Part shown: positions 35,432-43,557 of the stretch, in pieces
Position numbering within the stretch: the stretch's first letter is position 1
How the letters are laid out: the number at the start of each line of letters is the position of its first letter
Source: Lacihabitans soyangensis
GTDB taxonomy: Bacteria > Bacteroidota > Bacteroidia > Cytophagales > Spirosomataceae
Length of the DNA: 47,714 nucleotides
Assembly: GCF_024343775.1 (NCBI RefSeq)
Contig: NZ_RJUF01000179.1
Span: 1 to 47,714 of the forward strand
Direction: 5' to 3'
Notes under the pieces: model-generated
What the model saw: the letters and a program-made list of their open reading frames with translations, nothing else
What the model was told of the DNA's origin: nothing
Database searches by the model: none
Position numbers and translations under genes: made by a program

Positions 35432-35887
35432 ATGAAATTTAGAAGGGCTGAGGTAGGGGATTTAGAGAATATTTTGAGTTTGTTTAAAGCGAATGTTTTG
35501 GCAAATGAGGACTATAATGAAGAACAAAAGGAAGTTTGGGCCTCATCGACAGAAAATAGAACGATGTGGTTGAACAAAATAAAGGGCGAATATTTTTTAT
35601 TGGCACATCGGGATACCAAATTGGTGGGTTTTAGTTCGCTCGGGCCCATGGATTATGTAGATTTGATGTTTGTTCAGAAAGATGAATTTGGGAAGGGAAT
35701 AGCGAAGCAAATGTTAGAAAACATTGAAAATGAGGCAAAATTGAATGATTTGTCGGAACTATATGCAGACGTAAGTGTGTCTGGGAGAGGTTTCTTTGAA
35801 AAAAGTGGCTATCACGTAGTGAAGACCAATAGAAATATTAGAAAAGGAGTTCATTTGAAAAACTTCAGAATGAAAAAGGTATTTTGA
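35432..35887 (+). CDS. GNAT-family N-acetyltransferase
   Basis: The 151-residue protein begins M-K-F-R-R-A-E-V-G-D-L, the typical GNAT opening. It has the central strands V-G-F-S-S-L-G-P-M-D-Y-V-D-L-M-F-V and the acetyl-CoA loop Q-K-D-E-F-G-K-G-I-A-K-Q-M-L (Q/R-x-x-G-x-G/A pattern). A C-terminal F-F-E-K-S-G-Y-H-V-V follows. The acceptor (protein, amine or antibiotic) is unknown. ATG 35432 is chosen; a 20-codon upstream extension is out of family pattern. It is the first of three plus-strand genes of unrelated function. Confidence 0.87.
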   Translation: MKFRRAEVGDLENILSLFKANVLANEDYNEEQKEVWASSTENRTMWLNKIKGEYFLLAHRDTKLVGFSSLGPMDYVDLMFVQKDEFGKGIAKQMLENIENEAKLNDLSELYADVSVSGRGFFEKSGYHVVKTNRNIRKGVHLKNFRMKKVF

Positions 35888-35961
35888 ACTGAATAATTCA
35901 AAGTGTGCTCTTGAAATTAATGGCCTAGCGTCTTTGGGACCGGGAGGTAAATTTATAAAGT

Positions 35962-36528
35962 ATGAATAACGGATTTTTGGATTCAACAAAAAAGCAATTT
36001 GAGTATTACAAACTGCTCGGAGAAAAGACTTTTGATCAGATTTCTGACATTCAAATCAATTGGCAGTATAATGCGGAATCAAATTCTATCGCCATTATTG
36101 TCAAGCATTTAACTGGGAATATGCTCTCTCGTTGGACCGATTTTTTGACTACTGACGGAGAAAAAGAATGGAGAAACCGAGAAGGAGAATTCGAAGGTGA
36201 AATAGAATCCAAAACGCAATTACTTGAGGTTTGGAACAAAGGCTGGAATTGCCTTTTTTACGCATTAGATAGTATTTCTGATGAAGATTTAGACAAAATT
36301 ATTTACATCAGAAATCAGGGTCACACAGTAATGGAGGCCATCAATCGCCAATTGGCACATTATCCCTATCATGTTGGGCAAATAGTTTTTATTGGCAAAA
36401 TGCTTTTGGACGAAAATTGGCAAACGCTCTCGATAGCCAGAGGCAAAAGCTCAACCTATAACGCTGAAAAATTTTCAAAGGAAAAGCAGAAAGGTCATTT
36501 CACAGACGAATACTTGGGGAAGAAATAA
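35962..36528 (+). CDS. DUF1572 (DinB-like) protein
   Basis: The 188-residue protein resembles DUF1572 in the DinB/YfiT superfamily. The segments S-I-A-I-I-V-K-H-L-T-G-N, N-R-Q-L-A-H-Y-P-Y-H-V-G-Q-I-V and R-G-K-S carry the His residues expected for the bundle's metal site. The role is unknown; relatives are metal-dependent thiol transferases or stress-induced proteins. It starts 75 bp after the acetyltransferase and 13 bp before the serine hydrolase, and may share a transcript with them. Confidence 0.85.
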   Translation: MNNGFLDSTKKQFEYYKLLGEKTFDQISDIQINWQYNAESNSIAIIVKHLTGNMLSRWTDFLTTDGEKEWRNREGEFEGEIESKTQLLEVWNKGWNCLFYALDSISDEDLDKIIYIRNQGHTVMEAINRQLAHYPYHVGQIVFIGKMLLDENWQTLSIARGKSSTYNAEKFSKEKQKGHFTDEYLGKK

Positions 36529-36540
36529 TTTTCATAGTAC

Positions 36541-37632
36541 ATGAAAAAAGGGATACTTGTACTTTGGGTAATTTTCAATTCTTGCTTTTCTCAGAATCAA
36601 AAATTAGTCAAGAATCTTTCAGATTATGAGCATCAGATTCTGCCATTGATGGATAAATACAAGATTCCAGGTATGTCTGTCGGTATATCGCACAATGATT
36701 CTGTTGTTTACTCTAAAGGCTTCGGGTTTGCTAATATTGAAAAGGAAATTCAGCCAGATGGAAACACGCCTTATAGCATAGCTTCCATCACAAAGCCTTT
36801 CGCAGCAGCTGTAATGATGCGTTTGGTAGAGGAGAATAAGCTGAGTTTAGACGCAAAAATAAAGGATTTGTATCCAGGATATGAGGAACGGTGCAAACGG
36901 ATTTTAGGCTATTTTAGAGAAGAAATGCCCGAATATACCTTTATGTTAGAAAATTACCATCCCGAAAGAAACGATATTACTCTAAGGCATCACTTGACGC
37001 ATACTTCTGAAAATATGCCCGGCGACCAATACAAATACAATGGTTTTTTGTTTGGAATGCTTTCGGTAGCTATTGAAACCGCAACTGGATCTAAATTTGA
37101 CGATTTGGTAGATAGCATGATCATCGATAGACTAAATCTGAAGAACACCGCATCCTCTCAGTTGGACAAATCGAAAAAGGGAATGTTAAATAAAATTGCT
37201 TTGCCGTATAATCCTACAGAATCGGGTTTTGTAAGAGCCGAGTTTCCCAATCCAAAACTAAACGCTGGTGCTGGAATAATATCATCGGTAAATGATTTAT
37301 TGATTTTTGATAAAGCCATCAATAACAACTTTTTGGTTTCGGAAAAAGCCAAGAATTTACAATTTCAGCCATATAAATTAAGCAGCGGAAGTCTCTCACC
37401 TTATGGCTATGGTTGGTTTACACAGAAATATAAAGACCAGACGCTCGTCTGGCATTATGGCCACCACCCAGGCTCATTTTCCGCCCTTTATTTAAAGGTT
37501 TTAGAGAAAAATTTAACATTAATAATCCTTGCCAATAGCGACCGCCTGAGTCATGATTTTGATTTGGGTAAAGGCGATGTGGTTAAATCAGAATTCGCAA
37601 AAACATTTTTAGATTTGTTTGTCGGCAAATGA
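36541..37632 (+). CDS. Exported serine hydrolase (beta-lactamase / PBP-like)
   Basis: The 363-residue protein has an N-terminal signal ending near S-C-F-S-Q. Active-site motifs of the class C beta-lactamase/DD-peptidase superfamily are S-I-T-K (Ser82-x-x-Lys85), Y-K-Y-N (YxN) and Y-G-H-H-P-G-S (in the KTG position, as in AmpC-like hydrolases). Such proteins are esterases, peptidases or transacylases; antibiotic resistance should not be assumed. It starts 13 bp after the DUF1572 gene and ends 4 bp from the convergent RAYT gene. Confidence 0.88.
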   Translation: MKKGILVLWVIFNSCFSQNQKLVKNLSDYEHQILPLMDKYKIPGMSVGISHNDSVVYSKGFGFANIEKEIQPDGNTPYSIASITKPFAAAVMMRLVEENKLSLDAKIKDLYPGYEERCKRILGYFREEMPEYTFMLENYHPERNDITLRHHLTHTSENMPGDQYKYNGFLFGMLSVAIETATGSKFDDLVDSMIIDRLNLKNTASSQLDKSKKGMLNKIALPYNPTESGFVRAEFPNPKLNAGAGIISSVNDLLIFDKAINNNFLVSEKAKNLQFQPYKLSSGSLSPYGYGWFTQKYKDQTLVWHYGHHPGSFSALYLKVLEKNLTLIILANSDRLSHDFDLGKGDVVKSEFAKTFLDLFVGK

Positions 37633-37636
37633 AATA

Positions 37637-38116
37637 TTAATTCTTCAAGTCAATTTCATCAAAAAACTCAAAAACGTATTCGTTTTTATATTCCACCTCG
37701 TAGGTATTGAGTAGGGAGAAGTATTCGTCTTTAAAGCTTCTCTTAGAATGATGTTTTTCTTGATTAATGATGTATTTAATGATGATATCTTTTTCACGGT
37801 AACCATTCGAGAAGACCCCGTATCCATTTTGCCATTCAAATTTTACGGAACAAAAACCATTTGTATTGATAAACTCGTTTGAAGATTTCTTAATTTCTCG
37901 AACTAGGTCTGAAATGAGTTCTTTGCAATTATAGTCAAAAAATAGATGAACATGGTCATTATAGCCATTTACTGCTAATGAAAAATGTCCTCTATTGTTT
38001 AGTGAGGATGCCATGTAAGCGAAAAGCTCATTTCTCCAAAGTTTGTCTAAAAGTGCTTTTCTGTTTTTGACAGCGAAAACTATGTGTAAATAAACTCTGC
38101 TATAGGTATCTGCCAT
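37637..38116 (-). CDS. REP-associated tyrosine transposase (RAYT, IS200-like Y1)
   Basis: RAYTs are single-copy Y1-type HUH enzymes that mobilise REP palindromes. This 159-residue product starts M-A-D-T-Y-S-R-V-Y-L-H-I-V-F-A-V-K, a typical opening, and carries the HUH pair in Y-N-D-H-V-H-L-F-F. The catalytic helix Y-I-I-N-Q-E-K-H-H follows, in which the Tyr is the presumed nucleophile. ATG 38116 is chosen; an upstream extension of 22 residues is hydrophobic and foreign to the family. It converges with the serine hydrolase, 4 bp apart. Four GACCCC/GGGGTC palindromes lie directly upstream and are its likely substrate. No second copy, inverted terminal repeat or accessory gene is present. Confidence 0.9.
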   Translation of the reverse strand: MADTYSRVYLHIVFAVKNRKALLDKLWRNELFAYMASSLNNRGHFSLAVNGYNDHVHLFFDYNCKELISDLVREIKKSSNEFINTNGFCSVKFEWQNGYGVFSNGYREKDIIIKYIINQEKHHSKRSFKDEYFSLLNTYEVEYKNEYVFEFFDEIDLKN

Positions 38117-38197
38117 GTAGATTATATTTTTAGATATCCAAAAATATAAAATCTTGTGAATTTTTAATAAATGGAAAAACATGATTCATAAATAATC

Positions 38198-38408
38198 TGA
38201 CCCCTTTGGGGTCAAAAATGCTTCCATCTCAATCTGTGCTAACAAAATATGACCCCGCTGGGGTCAGTTTTTAACAATTCTATTTTTAAATTTTTCAGGC
38301 AAATACCGAAGCCCAGAGGGTTCATTACATTAGAAAAATGACCCCAGTGGGGTCATATTATGTTAAAAAAGGAAAGATGAATAAATAAAAATGACCCCAG
38401 CGGGGTCA
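38198..38408. repeat. REP-like array: two inverted doublets of TGACCCC-nnn-GGGGTCA
   Basis: Four 17-bp palindromes lie at 38198-38214 (centre TTT), 38250-38266 (GCT), 38339-38355 (AGT) and 38392-38408 (AGC). Downstream flanks (C/A-A-T/A-T-T-n-T) show that the first two point to the minus strand and the last two to the plus strand. Each doublet is about 70 bp long, and the doublets are inverted copies: centre spacings 52, 89 and 53 bp. A further half-flank (GTCAGATTATATTTT) lies near 38459. The whole gene-free gap 38117-38509 holds nothing else recognisable. Confidence 0.92.
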
Positions 38409-38509
38409 AATTATATTAGAAATGGTTTGAAAGTCTAAATGTAAATATCATTCGTTGTGTCAGATTATATTTTCAGTCTTATGAGAATGTTTGTTGGATT
38501 TTGAATCAT

Positions 38510-39466
38510 TTAGTATTTTTCCGCCATACAGCCTCTAAGCATTTCCTCAAAAAATGCCTTGTCCAAATCTTTCCCAATAAACACAATTTTGCTTTCTCGG
38601 ATTTCATCATTTTGCCATGCTTTTCCGCCAGAAATGTTGAGACTTTGGCCTACAGATTGCAAAATCAATCTGTGATTCACATCTTTAGCATTGATAATGC
38701 CTTTTATCCTATACAATCCTTTGGCTTCGAATACTAAATATCCGAATAGTCTCATTTGCAGTTCTTTGTCGTTGAAGGGCTCTGGAAATCTGAAAGTGAA
38801 TGATTTAATTTTTCCATGTTTGTGTTCGTGAGAGTGAGGTTTGTTTTCGTTTTCTTCGATTTTCAAATCTGCATCCCTAACTGTTTCAAATATTTCGGCC
38901 ACAGGAAAGACCATGCCGTTCTCTTCGAAAAACTTTATGAATGGATTGATAGACAGTAACTTATATTTTACCTCCTCCAAATAAACCTTAGAAACTTTGG
39001 CTGTTTTGTTCAACAAAATAATATCACTGAAAGCCAATTGCTTGATAGCTTCTTCTGTTTCAGTAAGTTGGTCTTCTATAAGTTCTACATCCACCAAACA
39101 GACGATTCTTTTTACAGGAAAATCCTTCTTGATTTCAGAATGGGAGAAAAACGGGCTCGCTACATTGGCTGGATCAGCTATGCCCGTGGTTTCGATAATG
39201 AGTTCGTCAAACTGCTCTGTTTTATGGCTGAGTTCGTTCAGAATGTCATAAATACCTTCGTTTAATGAGCAGCAAAGACAACCGTTGCTCAATTCAAATA
39301 TCTCATTATCAGGCTTAATAATGAGTTCGCCATCAATTCCCGCCTCGCCAAATTCATTCTCAACAATGGCGAATCTTATTGACGGTTTTTGTTCTAAAAC
39401 TTGGTTCAGAAATGTGGTTTTTCCTGACCCAAGAAAGCCTGTCAGAATGGTTACTGGTTTGCTCAT
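38510..39466 (-). CDS. COG0523/CobW-family GTPase (putative metallochaperone)
   Basis: The 318-residue G3E GTPase shows G-F-L-G-S-G-K-T-T (10-18, Walker A), E-N-E-F-G, the metal motif C-L-C-C (Cys63, Cys65, Cys66), and N-K-T-A-K (guanine-binding). A His-rich linker K-P-H-S-H-E-H-K-H precedes the C-terminal CobW_C domain. Proteins of this group (such as ZNG1 and YeiR) deliver zinc or cobalt to client proteins. The His stretch and C-x-C-C support metal handling; the client is unknown. It overlaps the upstream ABC gene by 4 bp (ATGA), so the pair is one operon. Confidence 0.9.
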   Translation of the reverse strand: MSKPVTILTGFLGSGKTTFLNQVLEQKPSIRFAIVENEFGEAGIDGELIIKPDNEIFELSNGCLCCSLNEGIYDILNELSHKTEQFDELIIETTGIADPANVASPFFSHSEIKKDFPVKRIVCLVDVELIEDQLTETEEAIKQLAFSDIILLNKTAKVSKVYLEEVKYKLLSINPFIKFFEENGMVFPVAEIFETVRDADLKIEENENKPHSHEHKHGKIKSFTFRFPEPFNDKELQMRLFGYLVFEAKGLYRIKGIINAKDVNHRLILQSVGQSLNISGGKAWQNDEIRESKIVFIGKDLDKAFFEEMLRGCMAEKY

Positions 39467-41232
39467 GCCATTGCTGGTTGTTTTCTAAGGTCTTGTCTTT
39501 CACCTATTTGTTGACGCCACATAGCATAGTATAGCCCTTTTTCTAGGAGCAAATCTTCATGTTTACCCACTTCGATAATTTTGCCTTTTTCCAAAACATA
39601 AATTCTATCGGCATGCATAATGGTGCTTAATCGGTGGGCAATCATTACCGTTATGTAATCACCGTTTTCAGTTACTTCTCTCACGGTAGTGGTAATTTCT
39701 TGTTCCGTCAAAGAGTCTAACGCCGAGGTCGCTTCATCAAATACAAATATTTTTGGGTCGCGTAACAAGGCTCTGGCTATAGAAAGTCTTTGTTTCTCTC
39801 CTCCCGAAATCTTCATTCCGCCCTCACCAATGACCGTATCGAGTCCATTATCGGCTCTTTTTAGAAGGTTATGGCAGGCAGCTTTTTGCATTTTATCCAA
39901 CATCAATTCGTCTGTGGCAGTTGGATTTACAAAGAGTAAATTTTCCCGAATTGTGCCTGAAAATAACTGTGTATCTTGGGTTACAAAGCCAATTTGATTT
40001 CTGAGCTCATCAATGTTCAATTGGTCGGAGTCTATATTGTTGTAGAAAACTTTTCCCTCGTTTGGTTTGTATAGCCCAACTAACAATTTTACCAAAGTAG
40101 TCTTTCCCGATCCTGATGGCCCTACAAAGGCGATCGTTTCACCTTTTTTGACTTCGAAATTTACTTCCTCCAAGGCGTGATTTTCGGCACTTGAGTGTTT
40201 AAAACTCACATTTTCGAAGGTCAATTTCTGTACAATTCCCAATGGTTTTGGATTTTCAGGATTCATTTCCACGGGCGTATTCAGTAATTTCTGAAAATTA
40301 TTTAAAGAGGCCTCTGCCTCTCGGTAGGCCAGTATTACATTGCCAAGTTCTTGTAATGGTCCAAAGATAAAGAAGGAATAAAACTGTAGTGTAAGTAGTT
40401 GTCCAACAGTAAGTTCGTTCTTAAAAATTAGAAACAATAATATAAAAAGAATAATCTGTCGGAGTAAATTAACGAAAGTACCTTGAACGAAGTTTATCGA
40501 ACGAACACCTCGTACTTTCTTCAGTTCAAGTTTCAGGATTTTTAATGTATTGAGCTTCAAACGATTGATTTCCTGGTCAGCTAGGCCAAGACTTTTAACC
40601 AACTCAATATTTCTGAGGGATTCGGTGGTTGTACCGGCCAGTGCAGTAGTTTCTTTAACAATTGTTTTTTGTATTTCTTTGATTTTTTTGCTTAAAATAT
40701 TGGTTAACGTACCTAAAGCAAATGCTCCAATAAAATAAACCGCCACCAAAGCTGGATTAAGATTTATGGCATAAATAATAACGAAAACTATTCCCACAAT
40801 AGAAGTAAAGGCCACATTGATAAATACCGTAATGAATTTCTCAGAATCAGACCTTACTTTTTGTAATATCGAAAGTGTTTCGCCGCTGCGTTGATCCTCG
40901 AATTGTTGAAATGGAAGCTTCAGCGTATGTTTTAAGCCATCAATAAATACATCCGCTCCGAATTTTTGGATGACGCTGTTCATGACATAATCTTGAAGTG
41001 TTTTGGCTATTCTACTTACCATAGCAACGCCTATAATGGCCAAGATGATTAGACCTGAGCCTTTTAAGAACTCACTTTGCGAGTATTGATTTGGGTTTTT
41101 AGCGAAGCCATCAATCAGTTTTCCAAAGAAAAACGGATCCATTAACGAAAAACTCTGGTTGATGGCGGCCAATAAAAATGCCAGAATTACACCTAATTTA
41201 TATTTTGATAAATACTGGAAAAGTAGTTTCAT
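39463..41232 (-). CDS. ABC transporter, fused permease/ATPase (exporter type)
   Basis: The 589-residue protein has an N-terminal six-helix membrane domain (about 1-310) and a C-terminal ATPase. Walker A is G-P-S-G-S-G-K-T-T (about residue 370), the signature I-S-G-G-E-K-Q-R, Walker B I-F-V-F-D-E-A-T-S-A-L-D, and the H-loop I-A-H-R-L-S-T. It functions as a homodimer or heterodimer exporting lipids, peptides or drugs; the substrate is unknown. Its end overlaps the start of the COG0523 gene by 4 bp. It is probably the first gene of that operon. Confidence 0.92.
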   Translation of the reverse strand: MKLLFQYLSKYKLGVILAFLLAAINQSFSLMDPFFFGKLIDGFAKNPNQYSQSEFLKGSGLIILAIIGVAMVSRIAKTLQDYVMNSVIQKFGADVFIDGLKHTLKLPFQQFEDQRSGETLSILQKVRSDSEKFITVFINVAFTSIVGIVFVIIYAINLNPALVAVYFIGAFALGTLTNILSKKIKEIQKTIVKETTALAGTTTESLRNIELVKSLGLADQEINRLKLNTLKILKLELKKVRGVRSINFVQGTFVNLLRQIILFILLFLIFKNELTVGQLLTLQFYSFFIFGPLQELGNVILAYREAEASLNNFQKLLNTPVEMNPENPKPLGIVQKLTFENVSFKHSSAENHALEEVNFEVKKGETIAFVGPSGSGKTTLVKLLVGLYKPNEGKVFYNNIDSDQLNIDELRNQIGFVTQDTQLFSGTIRENLLFVNPTATDELMLDKMQKAACHNLLKRADNGLDTVIGEGGMKISGGEKQRLSIARALLRDPKIFVFDEATSALDSLTEQEITTTVREVTENGDYITVMIAHRLSTIMHADRIYVLEKGKIIEVGKHEDLLLEKGLYYAMWRQQIGERQDLRKQPAMA

Positions 41233-41390
41233 AAGGGCTTGGAGAAAATTTTCGGATTAAGATTAACTAACACATTTTGAAATATTAAAATTCCTAAGCT
41301 CTAAAATAGAACAATGTTTGTGCATTTTATAAATTCACAAGGGTAATCATTTCGCTGAAAAATTATATTTTATATATAAATAGTTTAAAT

Positions 41391-41420
41391 TTTGCTAAAA
41401 AGATATATATTTGCTAAAAA
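41391..41420 (+). repeat. Direct repeat before the InsA-like gene
   Basis: TTTGCTAAAAA occurs at 41391-41401 and again at 41410-41420, 19 bp apart, immediately upstream of the InsA-like start at 41428. It could be an operator of that DNA-binding protein or a promoter duplication. Confidence 0.6.
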
Positions 41421-41427
41421 AGTATAG

Positions 41428-41856
41428 ATGGCCAGTATTTTCCCTCCTTGCCCCAAATGTGACTCCGACGATATCTCCAAAAATGGTGTTATTAAAGGTA
41501 AACAGCGTTACAAATGTAGGACTTGTCTTTATAACTTTACCGTCGAAAAGATGGGTAAAAGTATCGACAGCTACTATGTGGTTAAGGCTCTTCAGCTCTA
41601 CATAGAAGGTGTAAGTTATAGGGAAATAGAACGATTGTTAGGCATAAGTCATGTTTCGGTGATGAATTGGGTTAAGAAATATCAAATAAAGGTACCGAAA
41701 CAAAACTTAGCTACTCCTACTTATAGAATCCTGAATCACAAGGAGTTAGGAGAGTTTGTGTCACGACCTCAGAATGTGGAAGGCAAAGGTATGCTTATAA
41801 CTGAACTGGGTGATAAGTTTATGGTCATTCAATGGAATAGGATTACTTTTAACTAA
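41428..41856 (+). CDS. IS1 InsA-like zinc-ribbon/HTH DNA-binding protein (possibly domesticated)
   Basis: The 142-residue protein has an N-terminal zinc ribbon with Cys8, Cys11, Cys30 and Cys33 (C-P-K-C and C-R-T-C). A helix-turn-helix follows (S-Y-R-E-I-E-R-L-L-G-I-S-H-V-S-V-M-N-W), the arrangement of IS1-family InsA and related transposase N-termini. The C-terminal part is not a DDE domain, and no InsB frame or terminal inverted repeat was found in the next 270 bp. It is thus either an IS remnant or an intact small regulator built from a transposase DNA-binding domain; the clean reading frame with its own stop favours the latter. It lies 268 bp before the porin/transporter operon, on the same strand. 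Confidence 0.7.
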   Translation: MASIFPPCPKCDSDDISKNGVIKGKQRYKCRTCLYNFTVEKMGKSIDSYYVVKALQLYIEGVSYREIERLLGISHVSVMNWVKKYQIKVPKQNLATPTYRILNHKELGEFVSRPQNVEGKGMLITELGDKFMVIQWNRITFN

Positions 41857-42124
41857 TCTATATCACTCTTCTAAATTGGTGCATTTATTTTGTACCCTCA
41901 TACTCTACTAATTTGGGGTATTTATAAAATTGCCAAATATAATTCGTAGTTTCTCTTTTGCTGTAATTTATAATCTTGTTTTTTCGCTCAAATGCTACTG
42001 TAAGTCCACTTTTGTTGTTTTCTATATCAATTTAGCTTAGCTATATAGAAATTTCGATTCTAGAAATAGAACGCTAATCTTTGTCATCGAAAAGTACAAC
42101 AAAACCCCAATAAATTTAAACTCT

Positions 42125-43513
42125 ATGAAAAAATTAATTATCCTATTTTCGGTGCTCGTCACCACGGTAATTTCCTCCTTTGGGCAGGGGGCACCTGAAT
42201 ATGGTTCTGGGATGAAAATTAATGTAAACCAAGACGGATCCAAGTTCATCCGATTTATAACCTGGAACCAGATTTGGTTCAGATCTTCTCAGATGAATCC
42301 AGGTACCACAGTCGGTGGTGAGGCTGCCACGAATAGTGTTGATATTGGTGCTCGCCGACTACGTTTTTTAGCCTATGCCCAATTGAGTAAACGGTATATG
42401 GTAATAGCTCACTGGGGAATCAACAACCAAACTTTTGTGAATGGTGGTGGCTCAGGTACAACAGGAACAGGCCCTTATGGTGCTGGTAAGAAACCCCAAA
42501 TATTTTTTCATGATGCCTGGAATGAGTATCATTTGGTATTACCCAGCAAAGAAAACAAGAATTCAAGCCTATCTGTTGGTGCTGGTTTACATTATTTTAT
42601 GGGTATTTCAAGAATGACGCAGGCCTCAACCTTGAATTTTATGACCATAGATTCGCCTATTTTTAACTGGGCCACTGTAGATGTGGCGGACCAATTTGTT
42701 AGGCAATTTGGAATATTTGCGAAAGGTAAATTGAATAAATTTGAATATCGATTGGCTATTAACAAGCCTTTTTCAACAAATACACCACCCGTAAACGCAA
42801 CGGATGCTAGTAAAGCAACGGCAGTGGATAATAGCGGTAACAGCAAATGGGTGAAAACAGGTTATCTAGAGTATCAATTCTGGGATACGGAGTCTAATTT
42901 GTTGCCTTTCAAAGTTGGGACATATTTAGGTACAAAAAAAGTATTTAACTTAGGTGCAGGTTTTTATAGTCAACCAAAAGGAACAAAGTCTCAACTTAAT
43001 GGTACACTCAGTAGTCATGATATAAATTTGGTTGCGGTAGATGCATTTTTGGATCTTCCTGTAGGTAAAAAAGAAAGAAACATGGCCTTCACTGCGTATA
43101 CTGGCTTATTTAACTATAACTTCGGACCAAATTACCTTCGAAATGTTGGAATTATGAACGTAGGAGTTGCAGATGCCAACTATAAAGGCAGCGATAAGCT
43201 TTTGTCGGGAGCTGGCAATGCTCAGCCAATGATTGGTACAGGCTCTATTTTCTATACACAAGCGGGCTTACTTCTGCCTAAAACCAAAGAAAAACCTAAG
43301 TTGAGAGTTCAACCGTTCACAGCATATACCATGAAAAACTTCGAAGCATTGCCTACCGCAGTTTCAAATTTTGACATTGGTGCCAATTGGCTAATAGATG
43401 GACATCATGCTAAAATTACCACGCAATATGCCATTAGGCCAGGTGTAGAGGTGACTTCAGGCAATAAAAAGTCCTTGGGCGAATTCATTATGCAATTACA
43501 AGTGTATTTATAA
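42125..43513 (+). CDS. Predicted outer-membrane porin
   Basis: The 462-residue protein has a signal peptide ending at S-S-F-G-Q (about residue 21). The mature protein has many beta-strand-like segments with Gly/aromatic turns (R-F-I-T-W-N-Q-I-W-F-R-S; L-R-F-L-A-Y-A-Q-L) and a C-terminal strand ending I-M-Q-L-Q-V-Y-L. It probably is a diffusion porin for the substrate of the following transporter. The preceding region has AATCTTTG near 42075 as a poor -7 candidate. The specific family and substrate were not recognised. Confidence 0.75.
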   Translation: MKKLIILFSVLVTTVISSFGQGAPEYGSGMKINVNQDGSKFIRFITWNQIWFRSSQMNPGTTVGGEAATNSVDIGARRLRFLAYAQLSKRYMVIAHWGINNQTFVNGGGSGTTGTGPYGAGKKPQIFFHDAWNEYHLVLPSKENKNSSLSVGAGLHYFMGISRMTQASTLNFMTIDSPIFNWATVDVADQFVRQFGIFAKGKLNKFEYRLAINKPFSTNTPPVNATDASKATAVDNSGNSKWVKTGYLEYQFWDTESNLLPFKVGTYLGTKKVFNLGAGFYSQPKGTKSQLNGTLSSHDINLVAVDAFLDLPVGKKERNMAFTAYTGLFNYNFGPNYLRNVGIMNVGVADANYKGSDKLLSGAGNAQPMIGTGSIFYTQAGLLLPKTKEKPKLRVQPFTAYTMKNFEALPTAVSNFDIGANWLIDGHHAKITTQYAIRPGVEVTSGNKKSLGEFIMQLQVYL

Positions 43514-43557
43514 TTATCAACCTTTAAAAAATTTATTAAACTCTAAAATTTAACATT

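Noticed and set aside
36541-37632. Beta-lactamase resistance gene
   Set aside because: SxxK and YxN motifs are shared with many esterases and peptidases; nothing points to antibiotic hydrolysis.
41428-41856. Complete IS1-type insertion sequence
   Set aside because: No InsB/DDE frame follows and no terminal inverted repeats or target duplication were seen.
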